Shown here: piece by piece, positions 12,066 through 24,129 of the stretch
How the letters are laid out: every line of letters begins with the position of its first letter
Numbering within the stretch: position 1 is the stretch's first letter
Assembly (NCBI GenBank): GCA_036925085.1
Contig: JAUPFP010000002.1
Location: 1,369,550 to 1,433,549, forward strand
From: Brachycybe producta
Taxonomy: Eukaryota > Arthropoda > Diplopoda > Playtdesmida > Andrognathidae
Direction: 5' to 3'
DNA length: 64,000 nt
The notes under the pieces: generated by a model
What the model saw: only the letters and a program-made list of their open reading frames with translations
Told to the model about the DNA's origin: nothing
Database searches by the model: none
Made by a program: the position numbers and the translations under genes

Positions 12066-12200
12066 GTCGATTCCATTAAAAGAACATTGTTTGAAGTCGG
12101 TTGTGGAGTTGGCAATTTCATTTTCCCATTAATTGAATCCAACTGTAATTTCTTCATCAATGCATGTGATTTTTCAAAACGTGCTGTGGAATTTGTTAAG
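12066..12200 (+). CDS. METTL6: METTL6 tRNA m3C methyltransferase, internal exon (SAM-binding motif I)
   Basis: METTL6 methylates N3 of cytosine 32 in serine tRNAs, using S-adenosylmethionine. This exon is preceded by TTTTTTACAG and followed by GTCAGT and encodes exactly 45 codons. It contains the class I methyltransferase motif I as [13 protein letters not shown] and then [14 protein letters not shown], closely matching METTL6 rather than METTL2/8. The downstream exons (16896, 26589, 26818) continue in compatible phase to the stop. The N-terminal part of the protein (region with WD-FY-KRN and the FKDRHW motif in the family) was not found in the window, so one or more 5' exons must lie upstream. 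The introns around this exon are filled with retroelements. Confidence 0.92.
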
Positions 12201-12699
12201 GTCAGTACATTTATATCTCAATGAAGTTGTCATGCAAACATGGTTTCTGTTGGTGGCTCCGTTGTATAAAACTAGTTGCCAAATTTATCTTATGTTTATC
12301 CGATTTATAAATCTACTTTTCTAAAAGTTGTCCGATATTTTTTTCTCAACCTGTGGACTAAGTGGACCACTGCACTTAATGGACTACTGTTTCACCACTA
12401 AAGAACATGGACCTTTACCTGCAGAAGACAACAGTCTTTGCTGGACAGGCAGTGCTTTTAGTGATGATAATATCAGTTTAGTGAAGGTCGGGGAAAAAAG
12501 TGCAGATAAATGCGGCTAGTCTTCATGCCAATAGCCAGAAACGTACTAAAACATAGAAAAGCAAACACACTGAAGGACACTCATGCAGGCTAAACAAATA
12601 TTCATAAATCCAGCAAATGACTACATTGGTTTCTCAAATGTCAACTCACATGGCTTATATACAAGGGGTAAAGTAATAAATTGAATATTGTAATGACCT

Positions 12700-13790
12700 G
12701 CATGGGTTGTACAATGACTTCTACAACTAGCGGACTTCTTTAGACCTCGGGAATCATACCACAGAATGTGTAATGGTGAATACCAGCGACAAGACGGTAT
12801 GAAGGTCGTTGAAGTTTGCTGCCGAGTTCTTTTGTCAAAAGATAATGGGACGAAGCAGCAAATTACCGGTGACCCGACACAAAACTAGGGGACCAGTACA
12901 AACCGTCCTGGAGTTTTTTACGACATATGGTGGAGTAGTGCGACCCACAAAGCAAACCCCCAAGTACTGACCCAAAACACGTAATTACAGTTAGATAAAA
13001 ATATAAATAAAAACAGAAAAAATGAAAATGTTGACCGGAGGTGAGCCTTTGGCCACGACATCCTCTAGGGTCCAATACTCTGCCTAGGGATTGTATCTCT
13101 TTTTATACACAGGTAGGGTGACTTTTTATCTTCCATGATGCTACCTGGTGGCCTGGACTGACCACAACATGGTGTCTCTCCATTGCTTAATAAAAAAATG
13201 GGACAGATGACGAAAGAAGGCCCAACTGAAAACATGTCGGGGACTCGACAGAACCGTTCGAAGGTATTGTACCTTTGTGAAGTGCGGAATTCACATCCCC
13301 AGACTACTGATCCAGAAACAGTGACATAATAAAATGATATTTAATCAAGTGACAACTAAAACTTACAATATATACAGAAAGTGCTGTCCACACATTGGAC
13401 CAGAGAAACCCAAAGATACACAAAATAAAAAAGACAACATGGCACAAATAAAACTGGAGCAGAGCATTTGGTCACCACATTTTCAGCTAAAGAACTTCCT
13501 GTTGATGGCAGCCAGTTTATCTACTTTTATACCCTGGCCAGGTGACTCCATCCTCCTGATGCCACCAGGAGGAACACCTGTAGATGAAAACCTCTTACTT
13601 AAGTAAAACAATATTTTACAAGGTGATCTGATCTGTCCAGTCTGGATACAACATGGCAGTCTGCTGAGAGCCTGCCATAGCAAATCAAGCAGATGACCAA
13701 CGGGAATTTTTCCACCACTGTTTTCCTGGTGGGCAAAGGAACTTGCTCTAAATCTTTATCATACATAAAATTGTTATTCATGCTAGAAAT
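12700..13790 (-). mobile_element. Two adjacent degenerate LTR copies, family V
   Basis: Two minus-strand TATA boxes (near 13105 and 13530) each sit next to a block (CCACCAGG..GCATCA..GGA) that also precedes the TATA box in the plus-oriented copy at 27715-28236. The spacing of about 430 bp suggests two LTRs with almost no internal region. Ends and target duplications cannot be set. The open frames here look like translated repeat. Confidence 0.45.
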
Positions 13791-14147
13791 TCACAATGTT
13801 TAAATGTGGGGATGAAATTAACCAAAATTCAGGATGTTCTTTTTTACCCAATGCTAATGGATTACAATTACAATTACAAAAAGTACTCCGCTAGCAGCCG
13901 AATAGGCCTATGGCAGAGAGACATAAAAGTCCACATGCAGCATTAAGCATTGTCAAGCACATATGCATGCACTTATATAAAAAATGAATATACAATTATC
14001 CCTATTCCCCACTTCCTCAGGAAGAGAGTTCCATTTTCCATTTATAACTTAAAAAAAAATGACCAATATGAATCTGTCCTAGCAAAAATCTCCCTAATTT
14101 TCCTAGAGTGGTCAGCCCTGCTCATGTATAGTGCTTTATGAACAACA

Positions 14148-15235
14148 CTAGACTGGTTTATTACAATCACCATGTGTAATTTTCCCAAACAATTTCAAAC
14201 TTAACTCAGCCCTGTGGTGTGCGAAACTATGCCATTGTAGCACTGACAGCATCTCAGTGACACCATCTGTAAATTTATGCCTGCCGCAAACAAACCTAGC
14301 TGCCTTATGCTGAACCATTTGAACTACGTGAGTGTGACACTGCAGCAATACTCAAGATGAGGCCGAGCCAATGTTTGATAGGCAATAGTTTTAACTTGTG
14401 CTGCACAGGTGCCCAATGTCTTTTGTAACATTTGACACTCCTAAGAATACTGTCATTCATACTATAATTGAACACAATTGAATTTCTACTTCGAGTTAGA
14501 CTCATAACACTACACTCCCCCTCATTCAACTGAAGTTGCCATGTATTACACCATACTTCAAGAGCCTTTCAAGTCTAAGGCTGTTTCACAGTCTTGAATA
14601 CCATCAACCTCTTTGTAAATTAAAGTATCATTAACAAATAGTCTACAGTTGATGCCAACTGTATTGCTGAGGTCATTAATAAATACCAAGAACAAAATAG
14701 GGCCCAACACTACCCTGAGGTACACCAGATGTAACAGCCAACCACTGAGTGAGACCCATTTACAACTACCGTTTGTTTCCTATCACTTAAACAAAAGTTA
14801 CCCATTTGGTTACCTGCCCCAACCCATATGCTGCAATGTTTGCCAGAAGTTTTGAATGTGAAACAGTGGTGAATGCCTTACAAAAGTCAAGAAACACCAT
14901 GTCAACCTGTTTACCTTTGTCTAAACTTTTCTGGAGATCATGAACTACCAGGATAAGTCGAATCTCACAAGAACGCCCTTTTTGGAAACCATGTTGGTTA
15001 TCAGAAATGAGATTGTGAGATTTGAGAAACTTAATACATCCAGAGTATATGATATGCTCAAGAATTTTACAAACACTGAAGTTAGAGACACAGGCCTATA
15101 ATTTACAGCTTCGAACTTTTTACCTGACTTAAATATCGGGGTAACATTTGCTAATTTCCACATACTTGGAACAACCCCTTGACCCCTTGAACTGGCACAC
15201 TCACCCGTCTTCTGGATGCTACCCAGAGGCCCTTT
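14148..15235 (-). mobile_element. LINE (Jockey/CR1-like) RT fragment, minus strand
   Basis: Broken minus-strand frames encode an RT N-terminal part (VPSMWKLANVTPIFKSG, then NYRPVSLTSVFVK) near 15180-15090. The thumb end follows with VQMVQHKAARFVCGRH near 14330-14280. RT motifs in between are present but shattered by stops and frameshifts. It abuts the plus-strand LINE fragment that begins near 15236. The stretch 13800-14147 shows nothing identifiable. Confidence 0.7.
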
Positions 15236-16770
15236 CTTTTGGCAATAACCAAGGCATTTCGTACAGCACCGACAAGGGCGCTTCAGGTGCTTTCTGGCTG
15301 CCCACCTGTGTTCATCCTTGCACACGGCCATCACGTACTTTGGAAACATCGCCAGGCATCCGCTGAGCTGCTGGACACCCCCTTAACCATCAAGAATACC
15401 ATGCACCCCGCACTCCAGCAAGAATACCCTGTGGAAAAATGGACTACAGAATTAAGCACACAGGTGGATTTCTGCATCTATACCGATGGATCAAAACGAG
15501 ACAATAAGGTTGGCTCTGCATTTGTAGTAACCAACCGCAATCACGAGTTTCATTCATGGGGGTGCTGTCTACCGGATGAATGTACTGTGTTTCAGGCTGA
15601 GCTCTTAGCAATCCGGATGGCAATTAAAATGGGCGGAGAGCGTGTCCCACGAGGGACAACCATAATGATCTGCTCTGACTCATTATCTGCACTAACTGTT
15701 GTGTCATTAGGATCCAGCACACATGCTGATTCATACCATGCAAATGCTGACATACGTCGCTTTGGGAGTTATGGCAGGCAGATACGCTTGGCCTAGATTA
15801 AAGCCCATGCTGGCCACACCTGGAACGAGCGTGCTAACCAACTTGCCAAGCTGTGGACTACGTCACTTACAGTGGCAGTTCACAGTCGCGCAATATCGAG
15901 CTTCCAGGCAACAGTCCGAGCTAGGGAACACCGGGAGTGGCAGTCACTGTGGAACCTTTCTAATACCGGCCGTCAAGTCCATGAGCTGCTTCCACAACTG
16001 GACCATTCTCATTCTCACCACATCTTCTCAGGGAAAATAGTTTTGTTGATGACCGGGCATGGTCCGTTCAATCGCTACCTCCAACATTTTCGGCTCTCTA
16101 CTACAGACGGCTGTTGCCCATGCGAACTTGGTGAGGAGGACACTCTACAGCACATCCTGTTCCATTGTATGCTTCCCATTTGCACTGCAGCATGTGAACG
16201 ACTCATCTTGTGGTCCACTAGAACTGATCTTAGTTGGCCAATCCATCCAGCTGTCCTCTTTCAAGCTGAACACTTGAAGGCAATGCGTGAGTTCGCTAAT
16301 GAAGCAGTTTTCCGATACCCTGTTCCTCATGATGATGCCACTACTGACAACAGCTCTGCCAGTGACAGTGATAACTCCTAGTGAGATAAGTGGCCACCAC
16401 ACCCTTTCAGCTTCTCCCTTACAATGACGACTAAATCATCCAAACCGAACATTGGAACTATGATAACAGACCTGCTAATCACAACCTAGTGCATAAACCC
16501 TAGCTGCTTCCCTTACAATGATGTCTAAATCACCCGAACTGAACATTGGAACTATGATAACACAGACCTGTTAATCACAACCTTGTGCACAAACCCTAGC
16601 TGCTAACCTAGAGATACTATGTTTTGGTGGTACCGGGGAGGGGTAGGAACCTATAGGCTCTTGTCTACCTTCACGGCAAAGACCCTTCTTGTTAAGACTG
16701 TCGTACACTAAATGGTATGAGTGGCCTTAAGCCTATCGGCGGGTGGGCCGTAGTTATATTTGCAACCCCT
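15236..16770 (+). pseudogene. LINE ORF2 C-terminus with RNase H domain
   Basis: The frame 15239-15796 encodes an RNase H domain with FCIYTDGSK (first Asp), FQAELLAIRMAI (Glu) and ICSDSLSALTVV (second Asp). A single TAG at 15794-15796 stands where a codon for tryptophan is expected; the same frame continues at once with IKAHAGHTWNERANQ, which supplies the last catalytic region, and stays open to 16381. The C-terminal tail has a CCPCELGEEDTLQHILFHC zinc-ribbon-like motif as in I, R1 and Loa-group LINEs. The 3' UTR follows with an imperfect duplication. The RT part is absent, so the copy is 5'-truncated. Confidence 0.8.
16418..16606 (+). repeat. Tandem duplication in LINE 3' UTR (about 93 bp x2)
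   Basis: Two similar units follow each other, each containing CCTTACAATGA, GAACATTGGAACTATGATAA and AAACCCTAGCTGCT. They lie just after the LINE stop codon and are probably part of its 3' UTR. Confidence 0.8.
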
Positions 16771-16895
16771 TGATCCAAAGACTGCTGATAAATTAGCTGG
16801 AGAAATGGTCCCACTTCCTTGTATTACTAACTGTAACTAAACTATGATAATGCATATGCTGAAAAATACTTAAAATCTGTTTTAACTTATTTTAG

Positions 16896-17066
16896 GCCAA
16901 TCCTTTGTATGATCCAGCTATTTGTAATGTGTTTCAATGTGATATAACAAAGGATGATCTTTCAAAATACATACAAAAGGAAACTGTGGACATAGTGAGC
17001 TTTGTTTTCATTCTGTCATCTCTTCATCCAGATACTTTTGTATTTGCCTTGCAAAATGTTCTCAAG
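16896..17066 (+). CDS. METTL6: METTL6 internal exon
   Basis: This exon (acceptor ATTTTAG, donor GTTTGT, 57 codons, phase 0 on both sides) encodes ANPLYDPAICNVFQCDITKD followed by a segment ending ALQNVLK. The VFQCDITKDD block and the VDIVSFVFILSSLHPD block match methyltransferase motifs II-IV of METTL6. It joins the exon at 12066-12200 without a phase change after a 4.7 kb intron filled by LTR and LINE fragments. Confidence 0.93.
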
Positions 17067-17308
17067 GTTTGTTTAGAATTTTTATGCTATTCTTAAATTT
17101 AAAAAATTGTCTAACAGAAGATACAATGTCCATATGCATATAATGAACCGAAATTTGCCCCAGTTCATTATATGTTCTGGGTTTATATCCATTCTCCCCA
17201 TAATCAACTTTTTTACTTTCCTTAACATAGCGATGTGCTGGCTTGAGAGGCAGTCTCACTGTCCTCAAATCCACGATCGTTTATCCATTTATACATAAAT
17301 ATACAAAA

Positions 17309-17602
17309 CTAGTGGGGTAACCCGTCATAAATGACGGGAGCAAAATTCACAGGCAATTGTGCGCATGCGCGTCGTTTTTACCTTTTTTTACTCCTTTCAT
17401 TTCAATTTCAGCCACCCCATCCCACTTTCCCACCTCCACGTTTCTCCCCCTCTACACTTTCCAACCTTTTTCCCCTCTCCACTTTAATATCATGGGGTTC
17501 TTGGATGGGAAGAGTTCAACATATAGTTGACCTTGAGAAAAAAAAACGTTTCATTTATTCAAATTTATATAAATTCCGACGTGCTTCAATGGTTTTGTTA
17601 CT

Positions 17603-17636
<34 letters not shown>

Positions 17637-17641
17637 CTGGA
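17309..17641 (-). mobile_element. Short non-autonomous Helitron-like element, copy 1
   Basis: Read on the minus strand it starts TCCAGGTCTGTGTG and ends with a hairpin (CCCGTCAT/ATGACGGG) followed by TTACCCCACTAG before T. A hairpin 10 bp before CTRR and insertion before a T are hallmarks of Helitron 3' ends. There is no Rep/helicase coding, so it would be a non-autonomous copy. The same ends occur in opposite orientation at 25878-26269. A CA microsatellite lies at its 5' end. Confidence 0.7.
17604..17633. repeat. (CA)n microsatellite
   Basis: Uninterrupted AC dinucleotide run of about 15 units. Confidence 0.97.
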
Positions 17642-17993
17642 ATATTATATATATAATAATAATAATTTCATATGTTCTAGGCACCAGGTGTCTACATTTC
17701 CCAGGTGACCTACATAACAATATATAACATTAAAACAATAAACTCTAAATCAGTAAATCTGCTTGGATTGACGATATAGGCCCCTTGACCATTATCTTAT
17801 CTTGGTGGACAGGGCGGTGTCATCTTGACATCCGGGCCACCCCCAGCATAAAGAATGACACCCATTTTTCATTTAATCTATTAATTTTAGTGTCTAGAAA
17901 CCCATACAATAATAAACCCCTACAAAGGGCCTACATGTTGCACGAATTCATCAGCCAATACTGTAGATTTAGTTTTACCAACATCCCTAATTA

Positions 17994-18581
17994 CAGTGGC
18001 GGTTCCAGGATTTTTCATGGGGGCACAAATTTCAAATAGCTGGCGTGCACTGCACTCGTTTAATGCTAAGGTTATGTTGATGCATACGTTGATGAACGTA
18101 ACAAGAGCATCACATACTCCACAATGTTTCATTGTATTTCATTGTATTCAAAATACTCCGGTAAACCTGTCATGTATGCCTGCAGAGGCACACTTGTGCA
18201 GTTCGACCAGATGAGCATAGTGCATCCACACATGCCGGTAAGCCTGTCATTTATGCCTATGCAGGCTGGCATATGTAGGTCGACCTGACAACAGTAGTGC
18301 ACCATTCTCATCCTCTGGTACACATGTTACAATTCACGCTTTTTGTCATCAACTGACACATCGTCTGTCACTGCCCGGCACCTGAACTGAGACCTGCACA
18401 TGTGTCTACACATTTTGCACGTGCAGGTTAAAATATCTGTGCAGATATATCATCTACATGCCATCAATGTTTATGATGACATACACTGTGCATTCATCAG
18501 GGCCTTCACTATATATTTCTGACTCTTTCTTTCCTCTCCTTTTTGGGGGCATGCCCCATGCACCCCGTGGTTCCGCCACTG
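17994..18581. mobile_element. Non-autonomous hAT element split at its target duplication
   Basis: Terminal inverted repeats CAGTGGCGGTTCCAGG and ...CCGTGGTTCCGCCACTG with adjacent ATGGGGGCA/TGCCCCAT mark a 588-bp hAT-type element. The left 8-bp flank is CCTAATTA (17986-17993). The right flank is CCTTA at 18582-18586, continuing as TTA at 25491-25493, because an LTR element has inserted in it; the reassembled 8 bp match the left flank at 7 of 8 positions. No transposase is encoded. Confidence 0.85.
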
Positions 18582-18586
18582 CCTTA

Positions 18587-19037
18587 TGTGACGACCCAGT
18601 TTTGCTCCCTTGTGGAGCAAAACTAAAACTCCTGTGTCGTCTGCCAGGTGCCTGTTAAGCTGCCAGGCAGATGACAAAATGGCCAGCAAAGGGTCACTAT
18701 CCTCCCCAGGTGGAGCAGCCTGGGGGTGGTATATAATGGCGGCGGCCATTATAACTTGGACAGTGAGTGAAACCCTTGATGCGAAGTGCATGTGATTCTT
18801 TGTGCTCCTTCAATTCTCATTGGGTGGCCAAGATGGCCACCATTCATCTCTTTGGGTGTTGATTCACCTCTCCTCCTGGCTGAATTAGCCAGGAGACTCA
18901 TCTATTTTACAGTGAGTGTTTTACATAATTTATCTAGTGAATAAATTATTATCCTTTTATTTTCACTCAATCTGTGTCCATGTCTGGTTATTTATCTTCA
19001 TAATAACTGGGGAAGTTACCGCGGGGAGGGTGGGTTA
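18587..19037 (+). repeat. 5' LTR of element 1, 3' part deleted
   Basis: It matches the 3' LTR from TGTGACGACCCAG up to AAGTTACCGCGGGG, but then runs into leader sequence. About 300 bp of the LTR, including its palindromic end and the primer binding site, are missing. It also holds an extra block near 18900-18965 that the 3' LTR lacks. Confidence 0.85.
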
Positions 19038-19350
19038 GGACAGTAGACAGTGGATTGCTGACTTTTGTTCATACATCACCATTCGAACACGGTAAAAAGT
19101 AGTTTCACCGTTGGTGGATGGTAGATTGCGGACCGTTGTCCGTGTATCTCCGTTCGAGAACGGTGAAAGTGACTCCAACTGTGAATTTAACCGTGGGACA
19201 TGGACTTTTGTCCGTGAAACCGTGGTTGTTTACAATTCTACCGTTGTTTGACGGTGTTTTACGGACTTCTGTACATAAATTCACCAGATTTCATGGTAGG
19301 TTCCCTCATTAGAGTGGGTGGCCATTTCTTCCCGTGTTCGCACGGTGGAA
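19038..19350 (+). repeat. Element 1 leader with GGAC/GTCC hairpins
   Basis: Contains CGGACCGTTGTCCG (19129-19142) and CATGGACTTTTGTCCGTG (19199-19216), and a degenerate unit near 19260-19275, among many ACGGT/ACCGT words. The pattern is the same as in the longer leader of element 2. Confidence 0.75.
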
Positions 19351-20040
19351 ATCGGCCAAGACCCCATTTCTCCGATGTCTTATCGGGGAAGCGGTCTAAT
19401 GGAGGGTTTGGAGTTGCGTTCCCGCACCGTCGGCCATGGTTTTCGGCTGGTGGGGCAGCACCCGGTTGGGGGTGCTGTCGGCGGGAACGGTTACGGTGGT
19501 TCCACGGAGGAAGGTGCCGTAGGGAGTGTCTGTGGACCAACCTCCAACCGGAGACTTTGTGACAGTGCAACAGCCCCGTGGTAGCAATGTCTCCGGTGGA
19601 GCACCGTTAGATGTTGAAGGAGTTGGACGGGAAGGATCTCCCTTGCAGGGAGAGGTGGAGGAGTCCTAGTTGGGTTCTTCCGTGGACACGGCGTCATGGT
19701 TGGCATCGATGTCCGTGGAACAACTCCGGTTGGTTACCCATGGGATTGACCGCCTGTGGTTGCAAGGGGCAATTCCCATGGAAGGGCAACCAGATTTTCA
19801 CTGTCGCCCTTGTACCAGAGGTGTGCACGGAGGAAGGCGCCGCCAGCTCTGGCCGGGTGGATCCCTCCAGGAGGAACTTGGACCGCTCTTGTGGGAGTTG
19901 GTCGGGGAGTTCCTCTGGCCATTCAGCGACTACAGGTCCACTTGGTGGATCCCACGGATGCTGGGCCTAATGCTGAGACTTCGGGGAACCGGAGCAGGGC
20001 ACTATAGCTGGTAAGTACTGCGCCGTGGACACCTGCGCCA

Positions 20041-20930
20041 GCAGTCCCGTCAGAGATCCAGGCGTTTGGGTTTTTCAACCCTGTTCACTTTTTCGTTCGG
20101 TATGATGGACGAGAGGACATAACACCTTTTATCTGGCAGTTCGAAGCCAAAGCTCGGGCTCAATGCTGGACTGATGAGGCCAGGTGCAGTTTCTTTACGT
20201 ACCTGCTGGATGGTCCGGCCGAAGAGTACTACACCAATTTGGTGGAGTTCGAGCTGGACCTTACCTGGCCGGAGCTGAGGCAGGCCATGTTTCACCGCTT
20301 TGGAACCAAGAATCAGGGTCAGGCCTGTTTCGACTGATTTGAGGCAATGATGCAGGGGCGTGCGGAACCGCTCCAGGCATTTTACTGGTGCTTTATTGAG
20401 CCAGCGGAACGAGTTTCTCCTCGTGAGGATGAGTCTTGTCGACTCCTCCGGTACAAGAAAAAACTGCAGCCGGCGATTCTCAGACCTATCTGGGAATCGA
20501 AGGTCGAGTCGGTAAGGGACTTTTCCGCTGAGGCAATGTTGGTCGATGCCGACATGCTGATGGCGGGAGCGTTACCTGCCCGTTCCTTGACAGTGCCAGG
20601 AGCCAAGGCCTCTGGTGCTGTGGCACAGCCCAAGGGCTCTGCTACGTCTTCTTCTAACCCTTTGGGTGTGAAGGCAGCAGCACCGTCCAAGTCTGACGGA
20701 GCTACTGCCAAAACCGGAGGGCAGAAGGGTAAAAAGACGAAGCTGCCCTGTCAGGGTCCTGCCAAACGGCTGGTGGAGGTCCTACTCGTAGGCAACCCGG
20801 TCCATGCTTTCGGTGTAACCAGATGGGTCACCTTAAGGACTGTCCAAAGGTTGTTGCCAAAGGACAGGTTGCCTGAGTATCACCGGGCGAAAGCCGGGAG
20901 ATGCGGTACATGTCGGGTCTAGCACCCGTG
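20041..20930 (+). pseudogene. Gag of element 1
   Basis: Capsid-type gag: FGFFNPVH, then FEAKARAQCWTDEARCSFFT, YLLDGPAEEYY and LTWPELRQAMFHRFG, matching the retrotransposon gag family in order. A later part with FYWCFIEPAERVSPREDESC corresponds to the same region in element 2. A TGA after GQACFD (about 20336) and frame changes break it. The zinc knuckle near 20805-20855 reads CFRCNQMGHLKDC, one residue shorter between His and the last Cys than the CX2CX4HX4C of element 2. It would form virus-like particles and bind RNA if intact. Confidence 0.75.
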
Positions 20931-21064
20931 GTACTGCAGGGCCGGGAGTATCTGTCCACCGTAATTGATGGACAGATGTTCTATCTGCCTGTTGCCAGAG
21001 ACGATGGTGTGCCCAAGTTAAACCGGCACCGGTCGCTGCAGAACTGAGCTGCAGTTGACCGGGA

Positions 21065-21285
21065 TTGCTTAAAAACTCAGGTGTCCGGCAATGCCAGCGA
21101 AGTGAGGAAGGAATGTATCTTCGGGCAGTGTCCAAGTACGTGGGTATCCTGCATGAAGCAGGGGTGCCTCTGGCGAGGTCTGCGGACCCGGAAATTACCC
21201 ATTGGGTGTTTCTGAAGCCATGCCCCGCATTGGAAGCTGCGCTGGCCCAACTAGAGTTGAGTGGCAGTTTTCTTCCCTGTTCACA
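21065..21285 (+). pseudogene. Conserved post-gag segment (element 1)
   Basis: It encodes YLRAVSKYVGILHEAGVPLA followed by EITHWVFLKPCPALEA. The same segment occurs at the same place in element 2 (55190-55330). I do not recognise the family. It precedes the protease region. Confidence 0.5.
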
Positions 21286-21484
21286 GGGGAGAAGGTTCGG
21301 AAGGTACAAGCAATGGGAGGGCTTCAGGCGTTGGTGCGCCCATGCTGTTGCCCAGGCCTGGTGGGTCTCCTGGTGTGGAGACTGGAAGCCAGGCCCCCGA
21401 GCATCCGGTATGACCATCCCTTGTGGATGGGAAGACGGATGAGGCTCGGAGAAGCAATGTTGGGCAACGACGGTTGCCCATTCC

Positions 21485-21853
21485 GGATATGCAAAGCCAT
21501 GCTTATTTGTGTGGGGCACCCCATGTACTGGCATGTACCGGGGCCGAGGTTTTGGTGATGAGCATTTCGGTGGCACAGGAGATGGGGTTACCGGTGCAGG
21601 AGGTTAACCTCCCCTCATGCCTGATGGGCATGGGCGGGTACTCCATCGGAGGTCCATGCGTACCCATCTTCTCATTGATGGTGAAGGAGAAGCCATTATA
21701 GGTGTAGACCTGGCTTCTCGGTTTGGGTTGATGTTGGACATTATGAGCCGGAAAATATATTTCCGGGTATATATATCTGGTCCACACATCCAGATGCTCT
21801 TCATGTTGCACTGGCCGATCAGGCTTTGCAGGGTACTTTGGTACACCTTCTGA
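21485..21853 (+). pseudogene. Retropepsin-like domain of element 1
   Basis: The segment reads VLACTGAEVLVMSISVAQEM, where the catalytic D-T-G-A is changed to C-T-G-A. It is followed by a flap-like GMGGYSIGG and, in another frame, EAIIGVDLASRFGLMLDI, the usual C-terminal I-I/L-G-x-D motif of retropepsins. Loss of the active-site Asp and a frameshift near 21690 make it inactive. Element 2 lacks this domain. Confidence 0.65.
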
Positions 21854-22559
21854 ACTCGTTAGCAGAGCTTCACGATTCTGTGGAGCAGATCCTGAGAAGG
21901 TGGCTGGGTGGGTCGACACTGTTGTCTGAACTCGCTGAGACCAGTTCTCCAATTAGGTGTGGGGAAATTTGTTCCCTGCGACTGTTGGAGAATGTATGGC
22001 TATCAGCTCATGAGCAGAAGGTAGTTTCCGTGAGCTTGGTAGAGCATGCTGGCCCTGGATAGCTGCTTCTCGTAGAGCCCCATCGTAAAGCCTTAGGTGG
22101 CTGTGGTCCTGTTGGCAGTGGCAGGAATTGCCAAAGCCACAGAACAAGGCACTTACGATATATAGCTTGAGAATGTCGCCGACATACCCATTGTCCTGGA
22201 AACAGGGGAGGGTGTGGCGACAGCTCAAGCTGTGGAGGCAGCCCTAGTGGTGGGACTGAACGGTCCACACCGACTCCCACCGTGGAGTCTCCGAGGGCGA
22301 CCATTAAGTTGGGAGCCATGGAGATTCCGGCAGTTGGTGAGCCGGCAAGCACTCCCGTCGGAGAGGTGGCTACCGGTTTGGTAGCTACCTCCCTGAGAAA
22401 GCTTGATACTCCGGCGGACCAAAGCCGGCTATAAACAGTCTATGACCGGATCCCGGGAGGGAACTCCAGCCGGGAAGGACAGCCCAATTCAGGTCGACCC
22501 TTTGGGAAAGCGGAAGCGGCCTGTCTTGAACGGCAAGACGAAAGTGCGAAGTACCAATC

Positions 22560-23678
22560 GCAGTCAGGTTTTCTGATGCTGGATGGGAAACGTTACTACG
22601 TCGGGGAGTTCCCTACCCAGCAGTACCGTAATGATGGATCAAAATCCAAAAATTCCGGTGCTGCTAGGTACACCGCTAGGATGAAGGCTCTAGCAGAGAG
22701 AGGCTCAGCTTAAGAGGACAGAAGCTGCCATGGCGAAATTCACGCCGGCAATGGGCCTTCCTGCTGAGACCCTGGCTCATCCTGAGGGAGCCCCAGGGGC
22801 TGCCTGGCCCGATAGTCAACCATCTGTCACAGGTTCACCCACGGCAGTGGCTGGTCCTTCTGGTTGGCAGACTGGGAATCCCAAACAGGACCAAAGAGCA
22901 GAAAAGGCCAATCAGCCTCCCCCTTCCACTCCAAGGAAGAGGCTGCCTGCTAGTGGTGGTGGTGGTCAGGGACAGAAATGTCCCTGCCCTTTCACCCCAC
23001 CTGTGGCTAGTAATCCGGTGGGGGAAAAGGCCAAGACCTCTCGTGGAGGTCCGGCCGGCTTCCCCAAAGGAAAATGTAGCCAGGAGGACCGCTTGCGGTA
23101 CCACCAGGCTCAAGCGGCACGTTGTGAGGCCCTTGTCCAGCGTGACAAGACGGCTGCACACCGTCGGCAGTTTGAGCTCGAGGCCGCTCAGTTTCCGCCC
23201 CTGCAGGAAACTGATGCCAGGAATCCACTCGTGACAGGGGAACCTCCCATCGGACACGGTGTCACTCCAGTTCCGAGTGCCACCACGGCCGCTGGCCAAC
23301 AGTGTATTACCCAAAGGGGGCGATACAAGCTGCCAGGGCACCTCACGATGGTGCGGCAGTAAACCTGTTTATGGCAAGGGTCAGCCGACCCTTGCACCGA
23401 AGAAGAAGAGAAATCTTCCCCGGGATGAGAAAAGGCATTTCGTGGCGACACGAACATCCTCGACCGTCGGATCGGCTACTGGAACTAGGTCAAAGGCTAG
23501 TACAGCTTTGGCTCGAAAACCTGCGACTAGTAAGTCCGGTCAAACGAAGGAGGCTAACCACCCTCCTAAGTCTGACCGGCCCAGTCAGTCTTTGAGCTTA
23601 GGTGCATCCGGCTCAAAGCATGGTCAACCTTCTGCACGTAAGAAAAAGAAAAAGGACAAAAAGTCCAAGCATGAGTAG
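22560..23678 (+). pseudogene. Lysine/proline-rich ORF of element 1
   Basis: It begins with SGFLMLDGKRYYVGEFPT and SGAARYTARMKALAERGSA, which match a coiled, basic segment of element 2 (GEFPT, SGAARITARAKALAERE). A long proline, serine and lysine-rich stretch follows in two frames (22730-23362, 23259-23678), ending in a run of Lys (KKKKKDKKSKHE). The composition resembles histone-H1-like or nucleic-acid-binding tails. No known domain is seen. Confidence 0.5.
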
Positions 23679-24129
23679 GGTGGTCCAAAGACTTCCGCTC
23701 ATGGATTCCAGTGGACTGGTGGTGGCAGAAGTGTCAGGATGGACAAGGAGTCCCGACACAGTGCGACCGTGTCGGCCGGGAGCCAACGGGACCATACCCA
23801 TCAGTTAATGATGGCATGGACAGATGGAAGGTCAATGCGAGACTTGTTCTCGGTATTCCTTCCTCCTCCCCGAAGGTGGTCGCGTTACCGAGCCTGTCGG
23901 TTCGGTCGGTGGGAACTCTCCACCGGGTCAGCTCACCGTTACCTAGCGGTAGGGGCAGCCCGGCAGGGAATGTTAATGTTCTCGCCAAACGTGGTCCCGT
24001 GCCTTCCATGCCTTCCGTGCCTTCTCTCCGGGTCCTGACAATGGGGTCTTCGCGACCCTATGACCGGAAGAACGAGCCAAGTCTCCCGAGCCCGAGGGCG
24101 AGGGTCAATGCTTTGGTGCGGAGCCTCCA

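Noticed and set aside
21503-23341. Several long minus-strand ORFs in element 1
   Set aside because: They overlap plus-strand gag, protease and lysine-rich regions in GC-rich DNA and share no block with minus-strand frames of element 2.
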